From contig NW_019773871.1 in assembly GCF_001039355.2 (NCBI RefSeq), positions 1 through 37,960 on the forward strand: a DNA stretch of 37,960 nt. The letters are read 5' to 3'. The stretch is from Lingula anatina. Taxonomy: Eukaryota; Brachiopoda; Lingulata; Lingulida; Lingulidae. The notes beneath the pieces were generated by a model. That model ran no database searches, was not told the DNA's origin, and saw only the letters and a list, made by a program, of their open reading frames with translations. Position numbers and translations under genes: made by a program. This document shows positions 19,303 through 31,674 of this stretch, piece after piece. Position 1 is the first letter of the stretch. Each line of letters begins with the position of its first letter.

Positions 19303-22221
19303 CTTTTCCTCCCACAAACAAGTGCGTTCGTCTTGTAGCTGACAGACTAGGCCCACGGAATATTTTTGGCCAGGGAAAGATATCTTGCATATATGATTCA
19401 ATTGTTTCTGAACATTGTCAAAGACCTCGTAAGTTTGCAGTTCTATGGCACCTGCTGGTAAATAAGGGTCTGTGCGTGTAGTAAACAAAATCACGTTTTG
19501 TGTAATGGCGGATTTCATCTCAAGTTTATACCTGATACCTGTGGATGGTTCTTTAAAGATGGCAAAATCAGAGTACACAGTTTGCCGAAAGTTTCTTTTT
19601 TTGAAATATTTGTCTCCGCTCGTTTTTAACAGAGACGATGTAAGCCTCCAGAAAATTGGCTCAGGTTCAAAATGTCCAAAGTCCATACCAAACGCAATTT
19701 CTTTGCGCGACGTTTTCCAAAGATTATCTCTGTCTTCTTGGCTGGCGTTTTGCAACTGAAATGGCACGAGATAGTACGGGATGCCGGGGACCTTTACGAT
19801 TAAGTGACTTTCTTCTAGAAGTTTTCTGCAAATGTCACTTACATGTTTTGTATCTTCAAGCGCCATCGATTGAAATTTTGCAAGGCTCTTGATTCTATGG
19901 TCTATTGTCTGATCCATGGTATTTTCATTTAGGATGCCTTTCTTTTTTCCCTTTCTTTCTGTCATATTTAGAATTTCCAAAAACAACTCTACAAACCACG
20001 ACTGCCCATGACGCAAGACGACAAACCGTGTTTGACAATCGCCACCATCACTGTAGCAACAATGAATATCCCCTCTCTCATTGAAATATTTGACAAAAGG
20101 TTCAAATTCATTCTTGGTTTTAATGACACCTTCCGCAGTGACAACATCTTCCAACTCTGAGATCGTTATTATTGGAGACAATCTTGGCATCACTTTTGAA
20201 AATTTAAGCCATTTGATTACAGTTGTCTGTCTCTTTAAAACTGCTATTCCCGCAACTCGCTTTCTGAGATGCATTCCCCCTGCGTCCCTCTTGCACTGTC
20301 CCGAATTCTCCACTTCAAATATCAGGGTGTTCTCATTCCAACAAATGTATTGATCGATACCTTTCCTTGTAAAAAAGTATGTCAATTCCTGAGAGATCAG
20401 GTATCTGACCTCCTTATCCACACTGTCCCTGTGTGTCCCAACAATGAAGATAGGTCTGTGATTTTTGTAATCTTCATCAATATGGGCCAACACGCAGTTT
20501 AACCAATAGCGAAGCTTCTTGAATTGCAAGCGCAGTTGGTTGCCGTCTTTTAGTCCTTTTGCTTCTTCAAAGTTAAATACAATGATGTATACAGCGTCCT
20601 TTGGTATGAATAAATGATGGAAATAATGATATTCTTCTTGTCCTCCACAGTCAATTAACACAAACTTAATACGCATGCCTGATACACCATTCTCGTATTT
20701 TGATTTTGCCATTCTTATTTTGGTTAAATCAATTCCCTTTGCCATTGTTTGTTTCACCTGCCAAAAGCCCCACATCTCGTATGCGAGAACAATACCAACA
20801 GACAACACCTGATCTAAAAGAAATTCTCCAGGAGGAATAGCGACAGTCCAGTTCGTATAATAGACCATTCCGACACCTAGAATAAAGCCCATTGCCCTTC
20901 GTATATAGAAAGGCAAATCGTACACTTTTGCCAGAGACCGTCCAATGACCATCATTGCCGTGTATTCTAGCATAGCACTGCTACAACAAACCACGAGGAT
21001 AATCATATAATGGTGGAAAATCTTTTCCATATACCACAATATGAAACCACAGAAGAAATAAGAGCACACGGTTATCGCCATCATGTAAACGGACAGCCAA
21101 ATATAAACCCGTCTATGCATCAATATTGGCAAAGTGTTTTTGCATACGAAAACCCCAACAGCATGTCCTGACCAAATCAAAATGAAAACCGTTGCTTGCT
21201 CGCTGTTGAATTCGTTCGAATACATTTCTCCTGTTATCAATGGATATATTAGGGCCGTTGCGATGTTTGAAATGATGACCCGAATATAAAATTTCTTGAT
21301 GTTTATTTTGCCGTGGTATAATTTATCATAAAAAACGTGCCATGAAATCAATGTAAGATTTACTATGAAAAACACTGTTAATGCCTGGTTAAAGTCATGT
21401 CTCCATTCAAAGATCATTTCAAACACAACTGAGAAAAATTTAAGAATACTACCTTGACTTTTGAGGCAGACAAAGCTGAAAACCAATGAGGTTCCTCCCC
21501 TACACCCATATCCTAACACAAACCCTACCACCAACCCGCAAAAAAGAACACGAAGTTGGAATTCCAATAACAAGTCTGGGTTGTCTATTCTATGCTGCAT
21601 ATTGCCGTCAGTGTATAGGATTTCGATACAGGCATATCTGTAAAACATACTGAGAGCTACACCTTCACCATATCTGATACCCATGGGCAGGTTGCCAGAA
21701 AACCAAAGGGTAGAGAAGAGGCACCCCATGATTTTTAAAGAACAGAAGCCAACAGGAGCGAAAGCAAAAGCAACACATATGCATAGCAATCCAAATACAA
21801 GTTTGACATGTTGATCAAATGATGATCCGTGATCAACTGCTAGAGAAGCAGAATTATCAGTCATTTGCACTGTAAGGTACATAGCTGCATAGTGCTGTTC
21901 ATTTTCAGGGTCCTTAACATCTTCCCAAGTGTCCGTTACGGCGGCAGTTTCCACGTGGTGCTTTTCATTTCCTCGAGTAGTATTGTGACTTTTTACGAAA
22001 TCTTTTCCTCTGAAATAGCGTTGCAGGGATGTCTTTCCTACACCAGAATCTCCCAGGAATAATATTTTACAAGATTCCAAATCAATTTGCCCCTCTTGCA
22101 TGCTCCATTCATATTTGTGACGCAGATCTGCACTTCTCCCAATGATCCTCCTGCTTAACGTCCCAGTACTTGCTCCCCATGGTCTGAACTTGTCGACTTG
22201 TACTTCTTTTACGTTCTCCAT
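19303..22221 (-). CDS. Gene B exon 1: Roc GTPase split by a polytopic membrane domain, plus COR
   Basis: Intact 973-codon exon ending GAGGAAAAG|GTGAGC. I chose the ATG at 22221 because it matches the start of A and C and has an AGAATGG context; an in-frame ATG lies 27 bases upstream. Layout: GTPase first part with P-loop GDSGVGKTS (57-65) and switch I NTTRG (80-84); membrane domain about 141-490 with roughly 9-11 hydrophobic segments; GTPase second part with G3 DCGGQ (524-528), G4 THRD (596-599) and G5-like FEVEN (635-639); COR about 665-973, including a winged-helix-like FVVLRHGQSWFVELFL and the YLVP segment. THxD and the following COR identify the Roco family. No LRR or kinase is present. 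All nucleotide-binding motifs are intact, so GTP binding is expected. With exons 2-4 the product is about 1602 residues. Both GTPase halves must be cytosolic, which implies an even number of membrane spans. Localisation and signalling role are inferred. Confidence 0.92.
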
Positions 22222-22249
22222 TCTGGTGTTAATCAAATATTGGTACATA

Positions 22250-23205
22250 GATGCACACGACTACGGAATTGTGAAGCTGTCAAACGTGACCTAAACGATT
22301 GATGTGATGTGAGTTTTTCCAATATGTTTAGTTTGAAGACATAAAATAAAACAATGTGGAAAATATTGTTCTTTCCTGGAGGGTTGTCGTAGAATCGTAT
22401 TTTCCCCACAACAACGATGGTCGTTTGTTTGTTAAAGTTAAGATATGATCCGTGGGGTTGTTGTCATCAGTCCGATAAAACGACAAGGCTTTCCATAGTT
22501 GCCATGTGTACATTTGTCTGTCAAATGCATCAGACTATGAGATTACTAAAAAAAACAATAGTCCTATACCGTTCCGTTTCTTACTTGTAATTCTACCAAT
22601 ACCACAAGACGTGTCTGTTTCGTCAACGGTCTTTAGCTGTCCCGATCTGAATGCAGAGATGCATTACTGACCTCAGCAGTTTGTTGAAATGCCGTCACGT
22701 CCTCGAATATTGTCGACGAAGACGTGAGCTTTAAAGAAAAAGTGAACGGTGTTAAATGGCGGTGATGTTTTGGCTATTACTCTTGTTATTCAAGCAGCTG
22801 GGAAGTCTAGATCAATCTCGCAAACTTTCTGAAAAGAATCACTCTTTTCAATCTGCTGTTCGACGCCGTTTTTGTTCCATTGTTACCTGTTCAAATATCA
22901 ATGTGATTCGCAACAATGTTACTGGCTCATATAAACATTTTTCCTATTCACACTACCACAAAGACCTGTAGTACACAGCCTGGATATAAAAGAAGTATTT
23001 GATTAGTAAGTCTGTCGATAAAGGGCTAGGGCTATGTTGGAGCCTGATGGAGGGAACACCTTTTTATGTTTTCATTTCATATTTTGGTCCCTGTGTACCG
23101 GCTTCTCAGCGGTGGGACTGAAGTCCCAACATAGCTCCATTTTTCGCTTCTCTTCCTCTTTAAACCCCCTATATCAACTTTATTTTATTCATTCACGTAT
23201 ACTTT
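22250..23205. repeat. Upstream homology block, copy 2 (5' flank of gene B)
   Basis: Matches 9840-10740 and 31675-32563. It probably holds the gene B promoter and 5' UTR. A conserved CAATTCCGTAG just upstream of the start in three genes could be a 5' UTR splice acceptor. Confidence 0.75.
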
Positions 23206-23289
23206 GTCATTATTATACAGACTCGACATTTAATATGGAATATTTCAGTTTTGAAGTTATGCCTAGGTAAACATGCATTCTTTTTTTTC

Positions 23290-23314
23290 AAAAAAAAAAA
23301 AAAAAAAAAAAAAA
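23290..23314. repeat. Poly-A tract
   Basis: Run of 25 A, preceded by a run of T and a C. Confidence 0.9.
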
Positions 23315-23858
23315 GAAAAACACCAATATCATATAAGATTTGAGAATGGAGAAGTGTGAAGTCAGGTGTGTCACAACCATTAAATCACTTTCATGTCTGT
23401 TGCGCTGAGCATTATGTAATATGCAGTGATTTAATTGGAAAGTGCTCATTTTGGCTGGTAAAGCTTGGCTTAGTCAAAGATTGGTTCTGTCGAAAAAGTA
23501 TCCATATGTCGGCAACTACTGCATAATAGAATTTTAAATTTTACATGCAATTGGTCAGTTTTGCAGTGCGTAAAATGAGCTAAGTAGTGCTTTATAAATT
23601 TGTTAATCTGTGGCACAATGGCGCAAAAAAGACAGACATTAGAAGACACATTATAGCGCCAAACGGAACGGTCCGCACAGTTTTATAGAGTAATGCCCAG
23701 ACTGATGTACCTACACAGATGTCACACCCAGTGTATCGAAATCTTATCTCTAGAGTACAGGACCCCCTGTCTTTCGGGATAATCTGCTGCAACTAAACAC
23801 AAACCACACAGCCCGTTCAGAACGAGGGGTAAATTGTCACAAAAATGCGTTTTTCAAG

Positions 23859-24030
23859 GCCCTTACACAAGTGGGTCTGATTTGGTCTTAAACTGCAATT
23901 TAAGACTAACAATATCCTGAGTCGATCTTAAAGCTTAAGGAGGGACTCTGAATTTTATCTTATTTAATCTTAAGACTAAAAACAATCTGAAACTGCAGTG
24001 AGTAAGACTATAATTGGTCTTAATTCAACT
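23859..24030. mobile_element. Possible MITE fragment with TCTTAA/TTAAGA motifs
   Basis: Starts near GGCCCTTACACAAGTGGGTC and contains several short palindromic TCTTAA and TTAAGACTAA phrases, a composition I associate with small invertebrate DNA transposons. A matching far end was not found, so this is tentative. Confidence 0.25.
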
Positions 24031-25037
24031 GAAGTGGCAAAACAATTATCTCCCCACACACATTCAGTCCAAACTTGGACTTACTTTCCAGCCAGACAGG
24101 TGAAGATAGCAATCGAGTAGAGGGCCATTATGTGAGTAGCAAAGGGTGGTCTCTTGGCAAGTAAGTGATAATTGCCTAATTGATAAGGTTGATTCAGATA
24201 ATTTCTAAAGCAAGGAAAGACTTGGTTGTAGAAGTACTAGTGCAGCATACTTTTAATGTTTTGACATCAGAGCTTAGGAATATAGCTTCAAAAGCATTGA
24301 CAAACAAGGTGCATTTATTCTAAAATAAGATATGACATTTTATTTGTCACAAACAATTGGAAAGTCACTTCAATCTACCATAAAAATGTACAGTTTTAAT
24401 CTTTTTATAAATCACAATGTTAGAATTTCATTTTCAAAACAATATATTTCTTGATTTTAACCTTTGAAGTGAGTTTTTTTCTTTTTTCTTTCTTTTGTTA
24501 TTCTGATCAAGAAACATTTTATAGAACATTAATAAACTAAATAAATTCACCATCTATAGCTGTTACAAGGGATTTGCTAATATAACTGAGTGGCAATATT
24601 TTGTTTCCCAGGAATTTATTTTTTGAAAAAAGAAAACTACAATTAAGATAATTAATTGTATTTATGTAGGAAATGGTTTGTTTTTAGTGGTGGTAATAGC
24701 TTTGTTAGTAATTCATCTACGCTTTGTTTCTAGGAAGTAGTCTGGGTTTAGGTCTTGTGTCTGCACATTTTGACTTTAAGTAGTTGACCAAGGCAAGGTG
24801 ATAACAGATGTCCAGGGTCAAATCGTCTTAGCTGCTGTGTATCTAGGCACACAGTTAATCTTAGATGAGTTTTAAGAAACTACTTCTTGCGAGCTGCATC
24901 AGTGAGAAGTCATTCAGCCTTTTAGCTGCGATGATATGTACCCGCAATTTCAGCAGCTTCACAGTATTACAATTGCTTGCGTTTCTTTAATTTAATTTTA
25001 CACCCTGCACCATCCCCTGTCACCTGCCTTGTGTTGT

Positions 25038-25040
<3 letters not shown>

Positions 25041-25079
<39 letters not shown>
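25041..25079. repeat. (TA)n microsatellite
   Basis: About 19 uninterrupted TA units. Confidence 0.95.
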
Positions 25080-25086
<7 letters not shown>

Positions 25087-27339
25087 AGCCTATTTTCATT
25101 TATGCCAACCTTTGGCTCCTACAGCTGTTGTTATTACTTATAATTTTCTTAATTAATTTGGTTACACTTATTAACATACTTTATTAATTTTATATTATGG
25201 CACTTATATAGTTGGGGAGATGTTATATTATCTCCCCAGTTTTGTAACTACGTATTTTATTAGTTTCGTCATTAATAAATGACAATTATCAGTCATATGG
25301 ACTTATCTTATTTACTTTGGAGCAAAAACAGAGCTTCGTTGTGCTTGTTAACATTTGGCTACATAAATCCAGTTATTTCTCAGGTGGGAAAACACATCTA
25401 ACAAGACCCACACTGTTTCACAATGTCTGTATAAGTCTGACAGCCTTCCAAAGTGAATTACTCTTCTTCTGCTGTAGCTATGGACATTTGGAGTTCTTTG
25501 ATGAGCCCTTTTCTGCTGAAGATAATTTTATTGCCACTGGATCAACTGTACTTGCTCCTTCTCCACCATCTCCTCTCTGCCATTCGATAATGTCCTGCCT
25601 TTGTTTTAAGGTGAATAGCTTCAATGTTTCCTTGCATTGAGAAGAAGGTAGTTTCTGATATCCTTCATTCTCTGCAAAACCAGTGACTAAAGAGTGACCT
25701 GCAGCTAACCTATTGGTTGGTCGATCTGAGTTTCTATTCACGATGACAGGATTCATTTCACCACTCAAACCTAGGTATCATGTTTTCGTAACAAAAATTA
25801 CATTTCCAAGGGAGAGATGGACAGAACTTTGGACATTTTAAAAGAGATATTTTAGGACAGATGCAGCAAGGAAATTGTACATGCAGCAGAGAACTTGCCA
25901 AATCATAATTAAAAGAAGTTTAAAATCAAGATAAAAGTGAAATTGATACGATTTAATGTATAATTGTGAATACTGATGTGCATGTAATTAAAGAGTAACT
26001 GTGTTTTAAAAGTAAAAAAGTAATTTTGTATATTCAATTTTTTGTGCATTGTATATGAGCATTTGGTACAAATAAAAAGGAAATTTACAATTTTACAGAT
26101 TGAACTCTAAAAACCTATCCCAAGGAATGCCTTGCCGCTTGAGAGCGCTGGTTACAGCCAGAAGTGGACAGGCGTAACAGTGTCCGTTACTATGACTACA
26201 CACTGACATGAGGGTCCTTTGTGGAGCGTGTTACTCTTCTACAGACGATAATTTGAAAAATATCTATTTTAATGGATGTCGTATGACATAGAATAGGCAA
26301 TGTATTTCTGTTTGCTTCACTGTTGAATTCAATCAATGAACTGATGTCAACATGATGTCAAAGAAATGAATTAAAGTTATTAAAACACGACTTTAATCCT
26401 TTTTTCATTTATCAGTCAGTAAAATAGGAAAAAACAGATGGAAAATGGTTCAACCTGGAATAACATTCCAGGCGTAGGTCAAAATCTGTCCAATGTGGCC
26501 CAATTTTGTTGTAGGACATGCAAGCCATTGATTCGGCAAGTAATGGCCTACCCTCATATTATCTATGTGGTTCAAATATGGCGATTTTGATGATCAGGGT
26601 AGCTGCTCATTCTCTTGGTTCTGTAGGTAATCTGCTATTAAAAGTGCTCTGTGTGAACCAGCAATATCACCGTGCAAGGGGAGAGGTGGATGAGGGAAAA
26701 TATGCCCTTTTAGACATTGTTAGCCAAAAAAGAACTAATCAAATCCTGCAAAATACACTGTTAATGAAGTTATAAATAACAATTAAACATTTATTGCAAC
26801 CTCAGCACCATCATGTTCTGGTGAATAGAACAGCCAGGAATCAAGTAACGCATATAGCTCATCTGCGTATTACTGGAATCTGCTCAGTTCAGATGAGCGA
26901 TAATAGTTTTTTATCAAAGGATTAAAATGCCAAATTTAAAACTGTTCTAATATAATTGCTGTAATTAATGCCTATTGCAGTTTAAAGCATTTTACATCTA
27001 AGAGTCTGCAATGTGTAAGTTGGGACAAATGTGGTCCCACTTTCATCAAGTTTTGATGGTTTAAACACTCCTTTCCATAGTGAAATACTTAATAATAAAG
27101 CTGCACACCAATCTGAAATAATATCACTGTTGTTATCATTGGAAGTAGACCTGTGGTTTGTTTTAATAATTTTACAAATGTTTTTTTTTTATACAAATTT
27201 AATCAAAATCGATGAAAATCGATATAAAAGATGTCATTCAGGTCAGTTCTTTTTCGTTTCCTTTCAAGCCATCAATCTATCACAAATATATATGCATCTT
27301 CTTCACTTCGAGTCAAAGAAAATTAACAACCGTTGAACA

Positions 27340-27350
27340 TTTATTTTATT
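27340..27350 (-). promoter_or_regulatory. Candidate poly(A) signals of gene C
   Basis: Two overlapping AATAAA motifs on the minus strand about 100 bases after the gene C stop, a typical distance for a short 3' UTR. Confidence 0.4.
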
Positions 27351-27445
27351 ATTGAAACTAGTTGATAATATCAGAATATTTTTTGAGATAGGCGTTTTCC
27401 TTCTCAGATGTTATCAGTCGTTCTCACCGCCCTGTCATCTGCAGT

Positions 27446-27733
27446 TTACGGAGATGACTCCAACAGGTCAGCGAGATGTGGGTACTTTTCACGCAGAATG
27501 CTGTGAAAGTGACGCATAGGCTCCTTTTCTGGAGAACATTTACGCAGTCTTTTCAGCAATTCATGGCACCTGTCTTTCCTTTCAAATGTATTCCGAATAG
27601 CATCCGTATCATCTTCATCCAGAACCTCCTTTCCCAAAAGGTAGGACAAGAGATATTTTGGTTCGAGATCTTTTTCAATTTTTGTCAAATTTTCTCTAAG
27701 CTTTTTGGATTGTCTTTCAGTTTCCTGGGGCTT
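27446..27733 (-). CDS. Gene C exon 3 (last): CARD-like domain
   Basis: Opens after TTTCATTTTAG in phase 0 and runs 95 codons to a stop. A charged helical start (KPQETERQSKKLRENLTKIE) leads into a compact death-fold: YLLSYLLGKEVL, DEDDTDAIRNTF, CHELLKRLRKC, EPMRHFHSIL, LADLL. Length, helix spacing and the final LA-LL match CARD domains well; this is the clearest of the four last exons. It gives gene C a Roc-TM-COR-CARD layout of about 1123 residues with no Pro/Gln exon. The first half of this exon is also present in gene D. Confidence 0.7.
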   Translation of the reverse strand, partial: KPQETERQSKKLRENLTKIEKDLEPKYLLSYLLGKEVLDEDDTDAIRNTFERKDRCHELLKRLRKCSPEKEPMRHFHSILREKYPHLADLLESSP

Positions 27734-28311
27734 CTAAAATGAAATGAACATTGTACAAACAAATGAAGGGCTCATGCAGTGGCTTCAGACAAACATGTTT
27801 TGTATAGCAATCACTTCATTTCTCTGTTAAATTTTTACCTACTGGAATTAGAAGTGTCTATAATATTCACAGTCCCACATATTGTGTCAGATGTCAGATT
27901 TACACTTTATTGCAATACAGGGTACTTGGACTATGAATACAGGAGTCAACGAATGCCTTTCAATTATGGTATCAACCAAAGAAAAAAACAATTTCAATGA
28001 ATTTTTTTTATTAAATATGAATTTTATTTTTATTGTAAAGAGATCGTATCTTGCATTACAACTTTAAGGTGAAACGAACCGAAAGACGCTCTCTCTGCCC
28101 CCCCTCTCTCAGTGCAATTAGATTACGATTTAAAGAATATATACAGATATATGTGTTTGCTTTAAATTCGTCAAGCTTGGCTTTAACGCTGGACATCATA
28201 CATATATTTAGGTCTATGGTCATTGTTCTTTATCAAAAAAGGCTGCTCGCGAGATCGACAAAAATACAAAGGAAAATCTATCATATTAAATTGCAAACGA
28301 TAATTTCTTAC

Positions 28312-28446
28312 CTTGCCAGTGTATAGGTAGATTTCCATCCTTGAGGCTGCGCCACATTTACAAACAGCAGATATTCCCTTGGGAATATTCTCAAATAACT
28401 CGAACCCAGATTTGTTGTCTCCCAGATGGTACATATGAACGTGACC
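28312..28446 (-). CDS. Gene C exon 2: short conserved linker module
   Basis: Forty-five codons between a TATCTGTAG acceptor and a GGCAAG|GTAAGA donor, phase 0. Starts GHVHMYHLGDNKSG, has LFENIPKGISAVCKC and ends YTGK. Nearly the same peptide as in gene B. Confidence 0.85.
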
Positions 28447-28687
28447 CTACAGATAAAACAACCATTGCCTAATGCATATGCACATTTGTTTTTATATTAC
28501 TTCACCTATTGTTACTCTAACCTGACTAAGGTACAGATTATATGCGGTTGATGTTTAATCCATAAGTTCGTCAACGACACTTTCTCGCTTCTTCACAGCC
28601 AAACATTTAATTTCTCGATTCGATTAAATATATGAAAATTTATTTCAATTATAAACCATGAAAATACAGGTAACAAAACTTGCTCAC

Positions 28688-31636
28688 CTTTTCCGCCCAC
28701 AAACAAGTTTGTTCGTCTTGTAGTTGACAGACTAGTCCCACGGAATATTTCTGCCCGGGGAAAGACGACCTGCATATAAGATTCAATTGTTTATAAAGAC
28801 CAGCAAAGACTTCGTAAGTTTGCTGTTCTATGGCACCTGCTGGTAAATAAGGGTCTGTACGTGTAGTAAACAAAATCACGTTCTGTGTAATAATGGATTT
28901 CATCTCAAGTTTGTACTTGAATTCTGTGACTGGTTCTGTAAAGACGGCAAAATCAGAGTACACAGTTTGTCGAAAGTTCTCTTCCTCGACACTTATGTCA
29001 CCGCTCATTTTAAGAAGAGTAGAAGTAAGCTTCCAGAAAATTGGCTTAGGTTCAAATTCTCCAAAGTCAAAACCAAACTTAATTTCATTGCGTGGTGAAG
29101 TTTTCCAAAGATAGTCTCTATCTTCTTGGCCAGCAGTTTCCAACTGAAATGGCACGAGATAGTATTCGCTGCCAGGGACCTTAACCATTAAGTTACTTTC
29201 TTCAAGAAGTCTTCTGCAAATGTCGCTTACATGTTTTGTATCTTCAAGCGCCATCGATTGGCTATTAAAAAGGCTCTTTATTCTACTGTCTATTGTCTGA
29301 TTCATGGTATCTTTTTTTAAGATGCCTTTCTTTTTTTCCTTTATTTTCATCATGTTTAGAATTTCCAAAAACAAGTCTACAAACCATGACTGCCCATGAC
29401 GCAAGACGACAAACTCTGTTTGGCAGTCGTCACTATAACTGTCGGGACGATAAATATCCCCCCTCTTGTTGAAGTATTTGACAAATTCTTCAAAGCTATT
29501 CTCATCTATAATGACCTTTTCCTTGATTACAGTATTTTTCAATTCTGAGATCTTTATTATTGGAGATAACCCTGTCATAATTTTCGAAAACTCTAGCCAT
29601 TTGATATTGATTTTTTGTATTTTTAAAGCGGCAATTCTCGCAACTTGCTTCCTGAGATTTTTTCCTTCTATGTCCCTCTTGCACAGTCCTGAATTTTCTA
29701 CTTCAAATATCAAGGTACCCTTATTCTGATAAATGTATTTATCGATGCCCTGATTTTTAAAAAGAAGTGTCAATTCCTGAGAAATCGTTTGTCTGACCTC
29801 CTTATCAACACTGTCCCTGTGTGTCCCAACAATGAAGATAGGTCTGTGATTTTTATCATTTTTGTCATCAGGCAAACACATATGAGCCAACACGCAGTTT
29901 AACCAATATCGAAGCTTTTTGAATTGCATGCGTAGTTCTTTGCCGTCATTAAGTCTTTTGGCTTCTTCAAAGTTAAATACAATGATGTAAACAGCGTCCT
30001 TTGGTATGAATAAATGATGGAAATAATGATATTCTTCTTGTCCTCCACAATCAATTAACACAAACTTAATACGCATGCCTGACATTCCATTCTCATATCT
30101 CGATTTTGCCTGTCTTATTTTAGTTAAATCAATTCCCGTTGACATTGCTTGTTTCACCTGCCAAAAGCCCCACGCCTCGAATGCAGCAACGATACCAATA
30201 GACAACAATTGATCTAAAATAAATTCTCCAGGAAGAAAAGCAACCTTCCAGTTCATTAAATAAACCATTCCGACACCTAGAATAAAGCCCACTGCCCTTC
30301 GTACATAGAAAGGCAAATCGTACAGTTTTGCAAAAGACCGTCCAATGAGCATCATTGAGGTGTATTCTAACATAGCACCACTAAAACAAACCAAGAAGAT
30401 AATCATATAATGATGGACATACTTTTCCGTGTACAATAAAATGAGACAATATAAAACATAGGAACACGCGATTATTGCTATAATATAAATGGGCAACCCA
30501 ATATAAAACCGACTATGCGTTAGGTTTGGTGACGTGCACTTGCATACGAGGACGCCAGCTGTAGCCCCTGTCCATGTTAAAATGGCAACTACCACTCGCT
30601 CGTGGTTGTACATCTTTGAATACTTTTCTTGTGTTAAAATCTGAAGAAATAGGGCAATTGCAATATTTGAAACAATGACTTGGGGCCAAACTTTAATTAA
30701 AATTTGCTTCATGTTTCGTTTCTCGTGGCATAATTTGGCATGAAAGGCATAACATGAAAACAATGTAAGGGTGACAATCAGAAACACAGCTGATGCATGT
30801 TTCAAGCCATGAACCCATTCACCGAGCATATTTGAAATAATTGAGAAAAAGTTAAGAATACTACCTTGACTTTTGAGGCAGACAAAGCTGAAAACCAATG
30901 ATGTTCCTGCCCTACATCCATATCCTAACACAAACCCTATCACCAACCCGCAACAAAGAACATGAAGTTGGAATTCCAATAACAAGTCTGGGTTGTCTAT
31001 TCTCTGTTGCATATTGCTGTCAGCGTATAGAAATTCGATACAGGCATATCTGTAAAATATACTGAGAGCTACACCTTCGCCATATCTGATACCCATGGGT
31101 AGGTTGCCAGAAAACCAAAGGGTAGAGAAGAGGCACCCCATGATTTTCAAAGAACATAACCCAACAGGAGCGAAAGCAAAAGCAACACATATGCATAGCA
31201 ATCCAAATACAAGTTTGACATGTTGATCAAATGATGATCCGTGATCAACTGCTAGAGAAGCAGAATTATCAGTCATTTGCACTGTAAGGTAACTAGCTGC
31301 ATATTGCTGTTCATTTTCAGGGTCCTTAACATCTTCCCAAGTGTCCGTTACGGCTGCAGTTTCCACGTGGTGCTTTTCATTTCCTCGAGTACTGTTGTGA
31401 CTTTTTACGAAATCCTTTCCTCTGAAATAGCGTTGCAAGGATGTCTTTCCCACACCAGAATCTCCCAGGAGTAATATTTTACAAGTTTCCAAATCTATTT
31501 GCCCCATTTGCAAGTTTTTTTCATATTTGTGAAGCAGATCAACACTTGTCCCAATGATCCTCCTGCTTAACGTCCCAGTATTTGCTCCCCATGGTCTGAA
31601 CATGTCGACTTGCTGTACCTCATTTTCGTCTTCCAT
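28688..31636 (-). CDS. Gene C exon 1: Roc GTPase split by a polytopic membrane domain, plus COR
   Basis: Intact 983-codon exon from the ATG at 31636 (AAAATGG; an in-frame TAA lies five codons upstream, which fixes this start) to GCGGAAAAG|GTGAGC. P-loop GDSGVGKTS is at 58-66 with switch I NSTRG. A multi-span membrane domain follows, beginning LVFGLLCICVAFAFAP and ending near GEFILDQLLSIGI and GFWQVKQAM. G3 DCGGQ lies near residue 529, then G4 THRD, G5-like FEVEN and a complete COR region. The ends of the membrane domain are nearly identical to gene B, while its centre (about residues 265-405) is much more different. Likely role, by family: a GTP-dependent switch that dimerises through COR and signals through its CARD tail; direct evidence is lacking. 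Confidence 0.92.
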
Positions 31637-31674
31637 TTTGGTGTTAATCAATTATTGGAGCATAGATTCACATG

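Larger units (their letters stand above)
23206..27339. other. Spacer between genes B and C, no supported gene
   Basis: I see repeats and unremarkable AT-rich sequence only: a poly-A tract (23290-23314), a stretch with recurring TCTTAA and TTAAGACTAA phrases (23859-24030), a TA microsatellite and a GGGGAGAT hairpin near 25213-25238. Frames such as the 96-residue minus ORF at 25478-25768 and the 85-residue plus ORF at 26518-26775 lack domain pattern or splice context. Around 27007-27080 the sequence weakly resembles 3230-3300 and 11658-11770, consistent with duplicated 3' flanks. Confidence 0.55.

Noticed and set aside
20081-20353. Plus-strand ORFs of 60-126 codons overlapping the large exons (also near 7098, 7743, 29466 and 36928)
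   Set aside because: They lie antisense to strongly supported Roc-COR coding sequence, recur at the same place in each paralogue only because the sense strand is conserved, and show no domain or start logic.
22756-22971. Plus ORF starting MAVMFW in the upstream block
   Set aside because: The same ATG exists in all three block copies, but the frame stops early in the other two, so it is not conserved as protein.
25478-25768. 96-codon minus ORF considered as a Harbinger Myb-like or other transposon protein
   Set aside because: No recognisable Myb/SANT pattern, no nuclease partner nearby and no defined element ends.
26518-26775. 85-codon plus ORF
   Set aside because: Looks non-repetitive, but has no domain pattern, no splice context and no duplicate elsewhere in the array.
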